A stretch of DNA of 64,000 nt from Gymnothorax reevesii. Lineage: Eukaryota > Chordata > Actinopteri > Anguilliformes > Muraenidae. Location: positions 40,255,430-40,319,429 of the forward strand of contig CM056588.1 of the NCBI GenBank assembly GCA_029721435.1, read 5' to 3'. Both the position numbers and the translations under genes were made by a program. The notes beneath the pieces are model-generated. The model ran no database searches and was not told where the DNA came from. It worked only from the letters and a program-made list of their open reading frames with translations. Positions 34,543 to 46,166 of this stretch are shown piece after piece. Position 1 is the stretch's first letter; every line of letters begins with the position of its first letter.

Positions 34543-34676
34543 TACGGTCAGATTGTGAAAATTCATTTCGTGAAATGACAAAAAAAAGAAATTTGCGCCA
34601 GCCATTTCATGAAATTTGACTGAAATTTTTCGTCATTTCTTGAAATGACTGTTGTCACAATCTGATTGTAAGACGT
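34543..34676. repeat. Short inverted repeat with three TTCNNGAA palindromes
   Basis: The arms CAGATTGTGAAAATTCATTT and TGACTGTTGTCACAATCTG are roughly inverted around a centre. Inside are TTCGTGAA, TTCATGAA and TTCTTGAA. It may be a small MITE. Confidence 0.55.
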
Positions 34677-34689
34677 ACACACATTCAAA

Positions 34690-35470
34690 AACAACAACGA
34701 CGCAAGTTTATTTCACACCGGCAGAGGGCGGTCATACATAACGAATAAATGCCGAGGAACCCATTGCCCGGGGTAACGTCAAGGCCTCGCAGAACTGAGC
34801 TCAGACTATAAAACAGGCTTGATGGGCTTGATGATAGTAGTTTTTCCGCAACGGCCTTTCAAGCGCTGACAGCGAAACTTCATTTCGATTATATTAAGGG
34901 AAATAATCCATATTTTCGATATGTTTATCTGCTGGTTCGGTTAGTCTGGTCGAGCCTGCAAAATCAGCGGCATCACTGCCGAACTCATTTCACGATTTAA
35001 TTGTGATTAATGCCATTGTTGATAGAACAAATTTTAAAATGATGTCTTCTAACAGTCACTGACGAACGCGATGATATCGCAAAGCAACAATTAGTTTGAC
35101 CATTACACCAATTTTGATAATTACAGAATTAACCACCAGGTGGCGGTAAAACATCAAAATTATTGTTTGGCATCTGGGTTGTCACGCAAATGACACACGT
35201 CTTGGGCCTTGGGAACGTTTCACCATCATTTTCAATGGGGTAAGGCATCCCGCGAACATCTTCCAGCATAGCTTGGAATAAACATTGCAGATAAGCGCAT
35301 CGTCACATCGTCACCTTAATATGCTGACTGATAATTATACGTGGTTAATTTCAAGCAAGCTTCAATTCATTTGTATGACACGTTGAGCAAAGCATTGATA
35401 ACACCATGACACACCGAGTACAAAAAAAAAAAAAACGATTCACGATGTAAAAATAACGGCAATTAAAATG
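34690..35470. other. Non-coding stretch, no gene recognised
   Basis: No repeat boundary or coding frame recognised. Confidence 0.4.
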
Positions 35471-35476
35471 ATACAA

Positions 35477-36262
35477 AATACAACTCCACCTCAGAAAAAG
35501 TTGGGATAGTATGGATAATGCTCATAAAACAAATCAATGATTTCTCAATTTATTTTGACATGCATTTTATTGCAGGCAATATGAAAAGAAAATATTCGCT
35601 GTTCTGTTCGGTCAACTTTATTTTATTTGTGAACATGCATCAAAGTCAGCTATATAGGCTGATAAACCATTCCAAAAAAAGATGGGATGGAGGTAATTTA
35701 CAACAGGTAATGAGGTTAAAAAAAGGATAATATGATTATATGATTTGAAGTATGTCTTCAGGTGGTTGTAATCATGATTTAGTACGAAAGCAGTATCCAG
35801 CAATGGGCAAGTCCTTCAGGAGCTAATATGGGCCATGTATCACTAATTTGCCAACAAATGCGTAAAAAAAATCCTTGAAAGTTTTACAAAACAATGTTCA
35901 TCAACAAAGATTGGAACAAATTTTGTTTTATTTTCACCCTTTACAGTGTGAAACAATCAAAAGATTCAAAGATTCTGGGGAATATCCTTGCATAAAAGAC
36001 AATGGTACAGGCCGATGCTGAACTCCTTATATCTCTGATCACTCAGACGGTCATTCATCAAGAATTGTCATTTATTTGTAGTATAACTGATATAAATAAG
36101 ATTGCTTTGGCTACTTATGTCAAGTACTATAGAATGTATTGGCATTCAAAAATTAAACTTAAAACTTTACCACGCAAAACGGAAGCCTTATGTTAACAGT
36201 GCCCAGAAGCATCATCGACATCTCTGAACATGGTGGAGTCTGCGACAGAGAATCACATAGTG
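35477..36262 (+). mobile_element. ISRm11-like transposon relic, copy 3
   Basis: The left end TACAACTCCACCTCAG then AAAAAGTTGGGATAG resembles the terminal repeat of the copies at 8386 and 13784. Internal traces such as AAAACAATGTTCATCAAC, AAAAGATTCAAAGATT and the CACTCAGACGGTCATTCATC block follow the same order. The right end is not found. Coding is destroyed. Confidence 0.6.
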
Positions 36263-36265
36263 GAA

Positions 36266-36634
36266 ATATGTACTGTGGTCCAGGCCCGGCGCTAGAACAG
36301 GGAAATGGGTGGGCACAGACACGTCCCTTTTGACATTTAGGATCGTCCTGGCTAGTTCTCAATTATTTTCCTTTATTGACGCGTTTTCCAATTATCGTAA
36401 CTGGCAACTGAAGACATGGTTTCTCTCCATCTAACAGCGATGAAATCATGGGGTAAATTCAGTAGAACTGAGAATTGGGGTGGACAAAACGTCCATTTGA
36501 AACAATTATTAGTCCTGACCTGTTCTCAGTCATTTTCATGATAAACAAAAGGTTCACTCCGAGAGCACTCCGCACTTAACAGGTGTTGCTTGTTCTCCCG
36601 ATTAGGTAAGAAGACAATCATTCATCTGGACCCG
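36266..36634. repeat. Old dispersed repeat R1, left copy
   Basis: It shares AATCATTCATCTGGACCCG with 43573 (AATAATTAATCTGGACGCG), and GGTTCACTCCGAGAG with 42546. A 110-base part (36350-36460) also matches the interior of the Helitron at 50330-50459: ACGCGTTTTCCAATT, GGCAACTGAAGACATGG and TTTCTCTCC. Confidence 0.55.
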
Positions 36635-37139
36635 TAGTAGAGAGCTGGTATGAAAGTAACATTTTTCACATTGACGTCATTTTTAAAGATAACATTACAG
36701 GCTGAAAAAAATTTCAGAGCGATTAACTACTTTCGTGTGTGCTCTGTCAATATCAGGTGCTAAATCATCCCAATATATTTTGACTTCGGCATAGTTTGAC
36801 GTCGAACGGAAGTTGCGCATTGCTACTTTCGACCCCGCCAATCGGGATGAGAGTAACACACGGGCGGGAAAAAGGTAACGTGATCAGATTAACTGGAATC
36901 TTTTAAATTACTGTTGTTTTTCAACAAAAAAAAAAAAATCAATGTCTTTGCTTACATGCAATTGTAAATTTACAATGCACTGTATCTAAAAATAAATCTT
37001 ATTCCATTTTAAATGAATGAATTTATTTAATTCAATCATAAAAATTAAAACAAACAAAATCAGACATTTGTTTTAAACATTTATTTGCTTCAAATGTTTC
37101 AAAAGTAAACGTGAACATGTTTAACGTGCAATTCGTCTG

Positions 37140-39435
37140 TTACTCATTATCACAGTTGTGACAGATATGAGCTGCACCTTCAGTGCATGCCTCATGTGAC
37201 CACAGCAGACAAAAAACACTGCACCCACACTTCTCCAGGCAAAGATGAGGCAAATGTCCCCCCACAAACAAGACATTCCTCATCAATGCCCTGAGAAACT
37301 GTGGTTGTAGTGTGTCCACTAAACAACATTTTCTTTGGGAGTTTTGAAGACTGTTTTCTCTGGTCCCTCTGCCGACTCTCCTCCTCCACAGCAGCTTTCA
37401 TGGGGTGTCGTCAGTATCGCTGTTGACCTGCAACATTCAATGAGATGATGGTCAGAATCAGCTTGTTTTTATACAAGCAAGAAAATCAAGACAAGTAAAA
37501 ACCGTAACTCTGCTCACCTCTCTCTGCCTCTTATTTTCTTTCCTTGAACCAGCCTTTAGATATGGGCGAACCTTTTCTTGGTTGAACCTCTGTATTGGCG
37601 TGCCACTAGATGTTCCTGGAACCACAAGCATACCTAGATAGATAATATTTTTTAAAATAATGCTTGGCAAGGCTCAACATGCACATTTAAAAACACACAC
37701 AGACAAACTCTCACCATCTACAGGACTGGCAGGCTCATGGGGATGCAGCTCAAATGGGCTCTGGCTAGGTTGGTGGTGTTAAGGGAGCAGGCGCTGGTGA
37801 TGGAGCGGACATTGGTGATGAGGAGGGCGCTGGTGATGGAGCTGGCGCTGGTGATGAAGAGGGCGCTGGTGATGGAGCTGGCGCTGGTGATGAAGAGGGC
37901 GCTGGTGATGGAGCTGGCGCTGGTGCAGGACGGTCAGTCACAAAAACTGGAGCAAAGCCTGCCTCACTGAAAATATCTGGATTAAAGGGCCAGATACCGG
38001 TACACTTGAACCCAGATGAAATGCTGCTTAATGTGGCAGCTTGAGGCAGAGCTTTAGTCATAAGACTTGGGATGTTGTAGATGGTCAAAGTTCTTCCAGG
38101 GTTCATTCACATCCAATTTTCTGCTGTACTGTTAATGTAGCGCTTCAGAGGACCAAAACACTTCGGTCTAGCGGCTGAAGATGGTGGGAGCAGAGGGGTG
38201 GAAAAGACAGGAGTACAATCCCATGTGACTTGCAAAAGTCAATAACTACCACAGAGAGGTGTGATGCATGATTGTCTGAGAGTAGCAGCAATTTTGACTC
38301 TGGGGTCTTGCAAAATGCTGTAAAAATGCCAAGAAATCTGTCTCCTGCCTCCACCCCGATCCATCGGCAGAACCAGTGCAGCCAGGGGGACCATCCCGGA
38401 TGAAGTGGTCATAGAACTTCTTCCTTGGGAAGATAATGTAAGGGGGAACAAAGTTGCCTTGTGTGTTGGCAGCAAAGGCTACAATCACCAATGTTCCTCT
38501 TTCCCCAGAGGTCACAGCACCAACCTGGCGCTGCCCCTTGGTGGCAATGATTTTGTCTGGCATTTGAACCTTTGTGGTACCTGAAATAATAAATGAAATG
38601 AATTATTGCTGTTGCAAATCACTGTTCATTTTTAAATTTATCTAAATATAAATTTTTACCAGTTTCATCCATGTTCCAGATGTCCTTTGCTTCAAAATTA
38701 TAGCAGGTGAGGACAGTCTTTAGGTTTTTAAAAAACGCTGTCATGTTGGTCTTGTTGAAGCTGGTGGAACGGGACATGCTGGTGGCTTGAGGTTGACGGA
38801 TGGACAGCGTTTTTTTTTGTGCTCGAGGAAGGAGGTGAGCCAATCCTTCCCTGCCATCTGGTTTTTCCTCACATGAAAATGGAGTTGAGGCCAATATTTT
38901 CAGCCAGCTAATATGCAAACTTTCGCACCTAAATCAGCATGAAAAGAGGTTAATTGAACGTATTGTCCCACAATTAAGCTGATTTTTTAAATGTGGATTT
39001 ATTTAAAATTGCTTTTAGTATGACTCTAGCTATAAATTGAAAATAATGTCAAGTTAATTTAAAAATGAACAGTTGTTATGACTTTAATGTAGGCAAATGG
39101 CGGTAGTGGTGTAGCTCTGTTTGCAGTGTTACCCCAACCTCTTTAGGACTCAGGCCAAAATATATATCAGCTGCTCTCTTTATACATGCCTGCAGTCTCT
39201 TCTCCTGTTCTTCTGTGAAGACTTTGTTGTGAGCCCTGTACCCTGGGGCTCTGGTCTGCTGCCCTCCTGCCTCTGCCCTGCTCTTGCAGTACCTGAACAG
39301 GGTGACATGACAAACGCCATGCACCTCTGCTGCCCTCCTTATACGCTCTCCTCTTTGGACATCAAAAAAGGCCCTTCCGTAAGCCTATTGGTCAACCTTT
39401 CCTCTCTGGGTAGTTCTGACCCTAACTCTTGGCAT
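37140..39435 (-). pseudogene. pogo/Tigger-like (CENPB-HTH, DDE_1) transposase, spliced, broken
   Basis: Minus strand, three exons: 39435-39139, 38928-38660, 38580-37140. The start MPRVRVRTTQRGK and RAAEVHGVCHVTLFRYCK form the N-terminal helix-turn-helix. The first catalytic Asp is in IWNMDETG; after a 79-base intron (38581-38659) comes KIIATKGQRQVGAVTSGERG, then LLLLSDNHASHLS, then FPPLCSHHLQPLDRSV. The C-terminal part has GFKCTGIWPFNPDIFSE, a Pro/Ala/Ser repeat, and a cysteine-rich end (CLVCGG...WVQC, with WSHEAC and CHNC in another frame), like a PHD-type zinc finger. Intron 1 (38929-39138) also has GT-AG ends. Stops occur after KVDQ in exon 1 and twice in exon 2, and there are frameshifts near 38820-38875, 38300 and 37220. 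It is not functional. Clean introns suggest that the parent element is spliced; domestication is not supported. Confidence 0.8.
37795..37925. repeat. Coding minisatellite, 36-base unit
   Basis: GATGGAGCTGGCGCTGGTGA with GAAGAGGGCGCTG repeats about three times. On the coding (minus) strand it gives Ser-Pro-Ala-Pro-Ala-Pro runs between the catalytic and zinc-finger parts of the pogo-like pseudogene. Confidence 0.9.
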
Positions 39436-39450
39436 TTTCTGTTGGTAAAA

Positions 39451-40655
39451 TAGGGGAGACCGGGGTTACCTTGTCATGATTTTGTATTTGGCTCCATAAC
39501 TCTTTGTTGCTAAAACTTCGAGAAATACCTTTACAGTTTGTGTAGTGCAGAATGTCGCCTACAAAACTTGTATTGATAAAATCTCAATATACCATACATT
39601 TATGTCACAATATTCAATTTTCAATATCACAAACATACATGGGTGGGGTAAAATCATCATAGTTGGCAATCAGCTGAAGATGAAGACAATCCAATATTCT
39701 CATAACAGAAATGGGGAGAACTTTCATTTTACAATGAACCAACACATGCTATGATTTATGCATAATCACCATCAGAGTTGCAGTTATGACATGTGTAGGT
39801 GAGCCCAGAAGCATTGGACTCACTCCTCTCCACCTTAAGATGATGAGTCAGGACCGCGGCACCAAAGAGGAGCAGCAGACATTCCCACTGACAAAGGAAT
39901 GGAATGAAATGCAGAGGCCCCAGGGCTGGCACCTGCCAACCCTAAATACTCTGCCAACACCTCCTCTTTAATGGGCCCCACCTGTGGCCTATTAAGGTGG
40001 AGGCGAAAGAATGAGGAAGGGGAGGGGCTGCAAGGACCAAACCCTTACACATTTATACTTGTGTCCTCCAAACAAAACCCCTAATAGGTCCTCTTATCAT
40101 AAACATAAAATAAATGCAAATATTAGAATGATAAAGACACTACAGGTGTCTGAAAAACAAAAAATCGGCTCCTATATTTGACTTTGGAATATTTTAATAT
40201 AGGCCTAACACAGGACCTTCAAGCAGGGAAACCTCAGCGCCCTGACGAACTAACCCATACTGCTTGGCCAGTGTAGCCCCGTGCTCCCATTTCCGAAATC
40301 AGGCCGCATCTCTCATCTCATGATTGCAGCAGGCCTTTATCTTATGTGTTGTTAATAATTCTAGTTACTTTTGTACATACGTTTATGAAACAGTAAAAAC
40401 ACTGTGGAAATTTTTGTCTTCAAAGAAGTCAGACGCATTTCTTTCAGAAATATAAAGATTATTATTTGGGTTCAAAGTTCAGTTATTTAGGCAGAAAACA
40501 CTTAGACTACAAGTCCTTCTTCTTTCCAAGAGATGATGTCGCTGGGATGTCACATAATTTGTATATTTTCGTTTTCCCATCAGTACGTTAGGAATGAAAA
40601 AAACTGGGGTGGCAAACCTAACCTTGTGGCTGAAGTAACCCCGTTCTCCTCTTTA
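39451..40655. mobile_element. TA-flanked element E3 nested upstream of the pogo-like gene
   Basis: The left end is TAGGGGAGACCGGGGTTAC. The right end, inverted, is TAAAGAGGAGAACGGGGTTAC. Both ends include the TA target. Internal GGGGTAAAATCATC and GGGGTGGCAAACCTAACC echo the end word. No transposase is seen. Confidence 0.65.
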
Positions 40656-41024
40656 GCACACATTTTTTAATGAGCTTTAAAACACAAAATGTGGCCGCAA
40701 TAGCAGAGAGGGACGAACGTAACCGTTGCTACTTCCGCCCCGACAGTGACTCCTGACATTTGAACCAGGATTGCTTCTAAAGTGGAAAAAGTCTGACATT
40801 TCAAACTTCAGGAAATGTCACAAAACTAATGACCTATCATTTCATCATAAATATGACACATGGAGCGATAAAGACAATCTTTAAATCAAAAAAGTTTCCC
40901 ATTTGTCTGAATTTACTCACCACTGTGGAAAACAGTCTTCCCGGTCTCGTTTCGCGGGGAAATGACGAAACCTCAAGATTTTTCCCTGGCTGGGAGAGTG
41001 CCGCGAGCTGCACGTGCCGACCTA

Positions 41025-41133
41025 AGCTGTGTTCGAAATCGTCCACTCATTCACTCACTCCCTATCCTCTACATTGTGTTTATGATATAGTACACTACAT
41101 AGGGAATGATCAAAAGAGATTTCAGACACTACA
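41025..41133. mobile_element. Small palindromic MITE
   Basis: The left part GTGTTCGAAATC and the right part GATTTCAGACACTAC are inverted. CTCCCTAT is mirrored by ATAGGGAAT. The sequence is typical of abundant fish MITEs. Confidence 0.65.
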
Positions 41134-41230
41134 CCGGAATTTTATGAACATGCTTGCGTCAGCAAATGCGTTGGATATTCCTGTGATGTGAGCAGACCCG
41201 CCAAGCATCATGTAAACAAACCGGATACTT

Positions 41231-41573
41231 TAAGCTGCTTTCACACTGGACGTGAAATGAATTTTTCGCAAAACAGATTACATTCAAAGTCAATGCAAAG
41301 ACGGGAATGCACGCAAAACGCGTCCGGTGCGAAAGCAGCTTTACTGTTGGACCTCGTGATGGTTTTCCGGAATGTGCTTTACACGTAGCTATAATAGATG
41401 CTCTGGCTCTATCCGCTAGCTGCATAAATAATCTAGCTAGCTACCTAACAAGCTTGGTAACATGTAAAGGACAATAATTAAGCCAGTTAGCTAATTAGTA
41501 GTCTTTGCATTGACTTTGAATGTAATCTTTTGTGCGAAAAATTTGTTTTGCGTCCGGTGTGAAAGCAGCTTTA
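41231..41573. mobile_element. Palindromic MITE, family B, second copy
   Basis: The ends TAAGCTGCTTTCACAC and GTGTGAAAGCAGCTTTA are inverted repeats. Inside, TTCAAAGTCAATGCAAAGAC is mirrored by GTCTTTGCATTGACTTTGAA at 41502-41521. A third copy of the end word at 41328-41343 suggests that the unit was duplicated or interrupted. Same family as 22242-22417. Confidence 0.8.
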
Positions 41574-42082
41574 CGGAAACCTTGGAGAATGTATTTCTGC
41601 AGGCAGAGCCATCTCACGCTTCACATTCTTCTTCAATGGAAAACACAACCGCAGTGCATTGTGGTATATAGCACTATAAAACATCCTTGAGTATACATCG
41701 CTTGCTCACTCGATTCCGCTGTGCATCATGGGTATTTTATAGTCCACTTGTTATGACTTGAAAATCACAACAATGAAAACCAGCAATGACTACTAAAACA
41801 AATTTATTCTTCACTGATAAAAAAAACCTCTACCAATAATCCACTGTTCAATCCTCTAATAACACTCTAATGCCACTATCTAACTCTGTGGCCAAAACAA
41901 AAACTCTGCCTTGCTCTGCTCTGCTCTGACTAAAATCACAGCATTTATATAGACTCGCAACATCCTCGATAGATCTACTGGATTCCTGGGTAATCCGGCC
42001 CCCTCCATCAAAGCGCGGATGGCTATGAGTATATCGCCGTGTTACTTTCGTCCCACGTTACTTTCGCACCGACTCTCCCCTA

Positions 42083-42245
42083 CCTTTCCTAAGTACATAA
42101 TGCTTCATCAGCACTGGTAAAGTTATTTTCTGCTCAATTTTCGTAAAATAGGGGCAACATAATAACTTCCTCCAGGGGAATTAGGGGAACAGAATTAGAC
42201 ACACCATTGCTTCTACACTCGCTACGAACTGGGTCAAAGACAACC
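42083..42245. other. Unassigned spacer right of the pogo-like element
   Basis: Contains AAAATAGGGGCAACATAATA and TTAGGGGAACAG, faintly like the TAGGGGAGA ends nearby, but no pair was found. Confidence 0.3.
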
Positions 42246-42576
42246 CATAAGGGCCGTCTCTAGGACTAAAGCTTGGTGGGGCCCAAAGCTCCTCTTTAAA
42301 ACAATTACTAACCCTGATTTGCATGCAATCATTTGCATAATTGACAAACAATTCTTCCAGGATTTTCGTGGCTTATTTATTGTTTTTTGATTTTTTTGCG
42401 GTAACTTTTTCAAAATTTGGCAATGAAAGTTGCAATGTCTTGGCAATTAATTTTTTTTGTCTTCAAGAAATTTGCGTGGATTGGTTTAATTTGCTTTAAT
42501 AGTTGCAATCGCGACATGCAACTTCTTGAGGGACTGAGCAGTAGATTCACTCCGAAAACACAGCGGGATGGTACGG
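42246..42576. repeat. Repeat R1, right copy, interrupted by E2
   Basis: Matches R1 at 36266-36634; the remainder continues after E2 at 43559-43700. Confidence 0.5.
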
Positions 42577-43558
42577 TAGGGGAGAGCCGCCTCAATTGTA
42601 ATGTTTTTTTTTCACTTTTCACTCTATTACTAAGAGATCGTTTTATCTACATATGTAGTATTTTCAGGCAAAGCAGCAACATGTTTGCTATCATAAACCA
42701 TTTAAAGTTTTTCTATTGAGAAAACAGGTCTTGAGTAATATAACAGAAAGCAGACCCTGTTCGGTGTTACAACTGAAGCGTGTTTGAGTCTTAATTATAA
42801 CCGCAGGAGTTACAATTGTAACACTGCAAAAAGTATCATTAAACTCATTGTTTTCCTGTCAAATCAATTATATTTCATTCGGGCAACTGTTTAACGTTTC
42901 TTTAACACCAATAATGTGATAAGAGTGTCCTATCAAAAATATTAAACTTACTAAACTAAACCAAAAATATTAAACTATAAAACTTACCAGATGTACCAGT
43001 TGGAGCATTTGTGCGAGTTCCTTGAAAGGAAAATGCATTGACTGTGCCAACAAAGTTAGCATCTTTGACTGAGGGAGTCATTCAGTCATTCATGCCATTC
43101 AGCATGTAGCACATTTTTTAAAATGTGCATTTTTGTGGGGACATTCTGTGACACACACAAAAAAGCAAATAAAGACCAAAATTATTTGAGCTGTGCTTGC
43201 AAATGTCTGCCATTGTCTCAAATGTAATGTGTTACAACTGTGGCGCTCGGCGCACCGTTCATTTAGCGTTGTTTACAGAACGGACCTAACAATCATAATG
43301 CGTTAAAACGATGCAAACTAGTAACGAACATATACATACAGACATCTAAGCGGATTTTATGTCTGTAACATTAAAGAAAACCAACTTCTCTGGCGACATC
43401 TCCCTGCAGCGTGGATGAAAAGACTTGCAACTTCCGGGCACGTGCAATACGGTACTCGTCACATGCTGACGTGATGACATCATGACTGCATTGACCAATC
43501 AAGAGAAAACGTGCATGTTACAGTTGTGACGCGTTACAATCGAGGCGGTTCTCCCCTA
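42577..43558. mobile_element. TA-flanked element E2 with GTTACAATTGTAAC-type internal words
   Basis: The left end TAGGGGAGAGCCGCCTCAAT and the right end, inverted, TAGGGGAGAACCGCCTCGAT match at 18 of 20 positions and continue TTGTAA on both sides. Internal words GTTACAACTG (42769), GTTACAATTGTAAC (42810), GTTACAACTG (43231), GTTACAGTTG and GTTACAATCG (43517-43540) repeat the end motif. No transposase frame is present, so it is non-autonomous. Confidence 0.8.
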
Positions 43559-43857
43559 CATTTCGGTACGGGGACAATAATTAATCTGGACGCGTAATTC
43601 CGTGCATTTAAATCAGCCTTATTCAGAATTACACACAAACGTTACAAATGGTCTTTAATTTCATTTAAACAAAACGATCATGACGCGCCAGTTAAATCAC
43701 TTGATGTGTGTAAAAGGTAGCGCAGACGTTTGAGAGAAGTTTGTCTTTCATAAAGCGTTGAACAATTTTTGAGAGGCCTTAATAATTTTTCTGATCTGAA
43801 TTTATCCCATTATTTACTCATCAATAGATTGCATGGAGACAGAAACCGTAACTACCC

Positions 43858-44055
43858 TGCTGAAAATTCCAGCTTTGACCAGCCTAGGCTGGTCAGGCTG
43901 GTTTAAGCTGTGTTTTCGACAGATTTAGTTGGTCTACCAGCCCTTCACCAGCTGACTCCAGCTGAAATTACCATCTTATCCAACTTTGACCGCCTTCATC
44001 AAGCTATAGAGACCAGCTAGACCAGCTAATAACACAGCTCAGGCCATCTTAAACC
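43858..44055. repeat. CCAGCT/AGCTGG-rich imperfect palindrome
   Basis: GACCAGCCTAGGCTGGTC is followed by many CCAGCT words in both orientations up to AAACCAGCTGAAGGG. A common type of fish MITE-like repeat. Confidence 0.7.
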
Positions 44056-44402
44056 AGCTGAAGGGAAATTGAATATAATTCAATTATTTTTGAGTCTTAA
44101 GTTAGAATAGGTCAAAATATGTTGCTATAGATTTTTTAAAATTTCCTCTCAAATTTTTTTTCATATTTTTCATCAAATTCCATACACTTTACCCACATTA
44201 CAAGCACTGTCCCTGGTGGGTTGGCCTAAACTTCAAACTGTCAGCATATCTATTTTTTTTTCCAGGATTTTAATACAAACTGGGTTTATATTTATGAAGT
44301 CTAAGGAAATAAACATTAACACACTAAAATATTTGTGGTGCAATTTTTCATTTATTCCATGATGTTTGCCCAATTATACTGTACCTGTCCCCAGATTTTG
44401 TG

Positions 44403-45115
44403 TCATATTCGTAACAACATGTTTTAGCTGCCACCTATTGGCCAGAATACACACTACCAAAGAGTCACATGGTCCAGAAGTTTCGCAAGGCTCCATTTTT
44501 GAAAATCTTGGCCACTGATGCATTCAAATTTTCTACATTTGCACAGTATTAAATGCACATAAAGCAGTCGCAGGTGAGTACCTTTATTCTGTGTCATCTC
44601 CGTACGCTATAGGCGCCTTCCAATTGGCCTCACAAACCCGAAAATATGTATATACACCGTTTTGCAGTGGTGCACTGTTGCCAAATTTACCCAACTTGAA
44701 GGTATAGATTGATGTACTATTCATTCATGTAGACAAACGTCAAATAGGTGTCATATCCGTCACGGTCACCTCCGTAACAATGTCAGCGTGACGGAGATGA
44801 TGAGTTCTCTATGCCAACACTATGCCAATGTTTGTGCGGTTTTATGTTCAGAATAAAACTGCTTTCCGAAGTCTGCTATTCTGATATTCATCTATTAACC
44901 ACAGAGTGTCATATCCATAACACCTGGTCACCTCCGTAACAACAGGTCATCTCCGTTACAAGCATCTTTTTCCTCAAAAATCAAAGCAGTTCATTTCTAT
45001 ATTGATAGATAACATATTAACCACACCAGTATGTTTTAAAATTATGTTTCCTTTTTCCGGAGAGCAATAAATTACTTTTACTAATAGTTAGGCACACTGT
45101 TACGGAGATGACACC
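44403..45115. repeat. Cluster of nine GTCATCTCCGTAACA-like words
   Basis: Copies near 44402, 44592, 44749, 44764, 44907, 44924 and 44944 on the plus strand, and near 44789 and 45101 inverted (GTTACGGAGATGACA). Between them the sequence is not repeated. Terminal repeats were not found. Confidence 0.75.
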
Positions 45116-45290
45116 TTACCAGGAGTAATTGTAAAAAAATCTATTATGGCCAATAAAAGTGCGTGCCAATAGCATGTACCGTCTTTAGCATGACCCATGG
45201 TTTGGTTTAAATCATATTTGGAACCAAAATTGGCAACTACATATTTGGATTCAGAGATCCCCAAAATGCTCACATTACTGTGAAATGACC

Positions 45291-45291
<1 letters not shown>

Positions 45292-45329
<38 letters not shown>
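45292..45329. repeat. ATT trinucleotide microsatellite
   Basis: About twelve uninterrupted ATT units. Confidence 0.97.
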
Positions 45330-46166
45330 GGACAGAAGGATGTTTTAGCTTGATTGTTTTGGTATTACGTTCTGCTGTTGAAATTGAAACAAGATGAAAA
45401 AGGACCAGGATGATGCTGCAGGAATTGCATTAGATATAGGCTAACTGAAGTGAATAGAAATGAAATGCAGGGAATTTAGCTGAAAATGTATGGTGGGAAC
45501 CAGGCGTCTTGAAGTCAGATGCGTAATAATGAAGACTGAGATTAGGGTTTTATGACTTTTTATGGATAGCGCAAGAAATAGCGAGAATGTTAAATATTAT
45601 ACACCCAACGGCTAGTGGAAAAAACTTAGCCAAGCGCAAAACTCAGTAGAGAAGAAGATCATCGCATTGTTGCTTTGCCTGGGAACGGAGTCATTCTCAG
45701 CAGCATCTCCAGTCATCAGATTCAGTGTATGGCGTATATGGCCCGTAATACTCAATTGCACCAGACGAGGGTGCTGTGTCACTGTTCGTCTTAATACTGT
45801 TTCGCCCAATGATTTCGACTAACTCTAGATCAAGTCAAGTCGAGATCAGTTCCAGTTGCACATCTGCTTTTTCCATTAAACCATTTAGTGTTCTAAAGTC
45901 CTGTTCTTATTTACGTAAATGTGTGAATTTTGAAATCTAGTTACCGTTTTCGAAGCCCATTGTCCACGGACACCACCTTATCATAATATTAAACTAAGAT
46001 TAGCGACATTCCGACGTGATTAGAAGCGTTTTAAATGTCGGTTTTGATTTATTCGGTTGCGTCATCACTTGTTTGTTACATCCTCAACAAACTTCGCTTT
46101 TAAAAGCCACGGAGCTGAATGCAGGCTTCTGCAAAAGCTAGGTTGCGAATGTTCATTCGTGTTGTT
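45330..46166. other. Non-coding stretch, no gene recognised
   Basis: No domain-bearing frame. The 65-codon frame at 45612-45809 is not recognised. Confidence 0.4.

Larger units (their letters stand above)
36635..42082 (-). mobile_element. pogo/Tigger-like DNA transposon with nested insertions
   Basis: The left end reads TAGTAGAGAGCTGGTATGAA then AGTAAC; the right end, inverted, reads TAGGGGAGAGTCGGTGCGAA then AGTAAC, so the inverted repeats share about 20 of 26 positions and both end in TA. Subterminal regions repeat GTTACTTTCGTCCC-like words (36809-36882, 40706-40743, 42031-42073). The interior holds the transposase pseudogene on the minus strand plus at least three insertions (39451-40655, 41025-41133, 41231-41573). 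TA ends fit the Tc1/mariner superfamily to which pogo/Tigger belongs. Confidence 0.75.

Noticed and set aside
37765..38106. Possible separate proline/alanine-rich gene
   Set aside because: Its N-terminal part continues the pogo-like transposase; the rest is a 36-base minisatellite.
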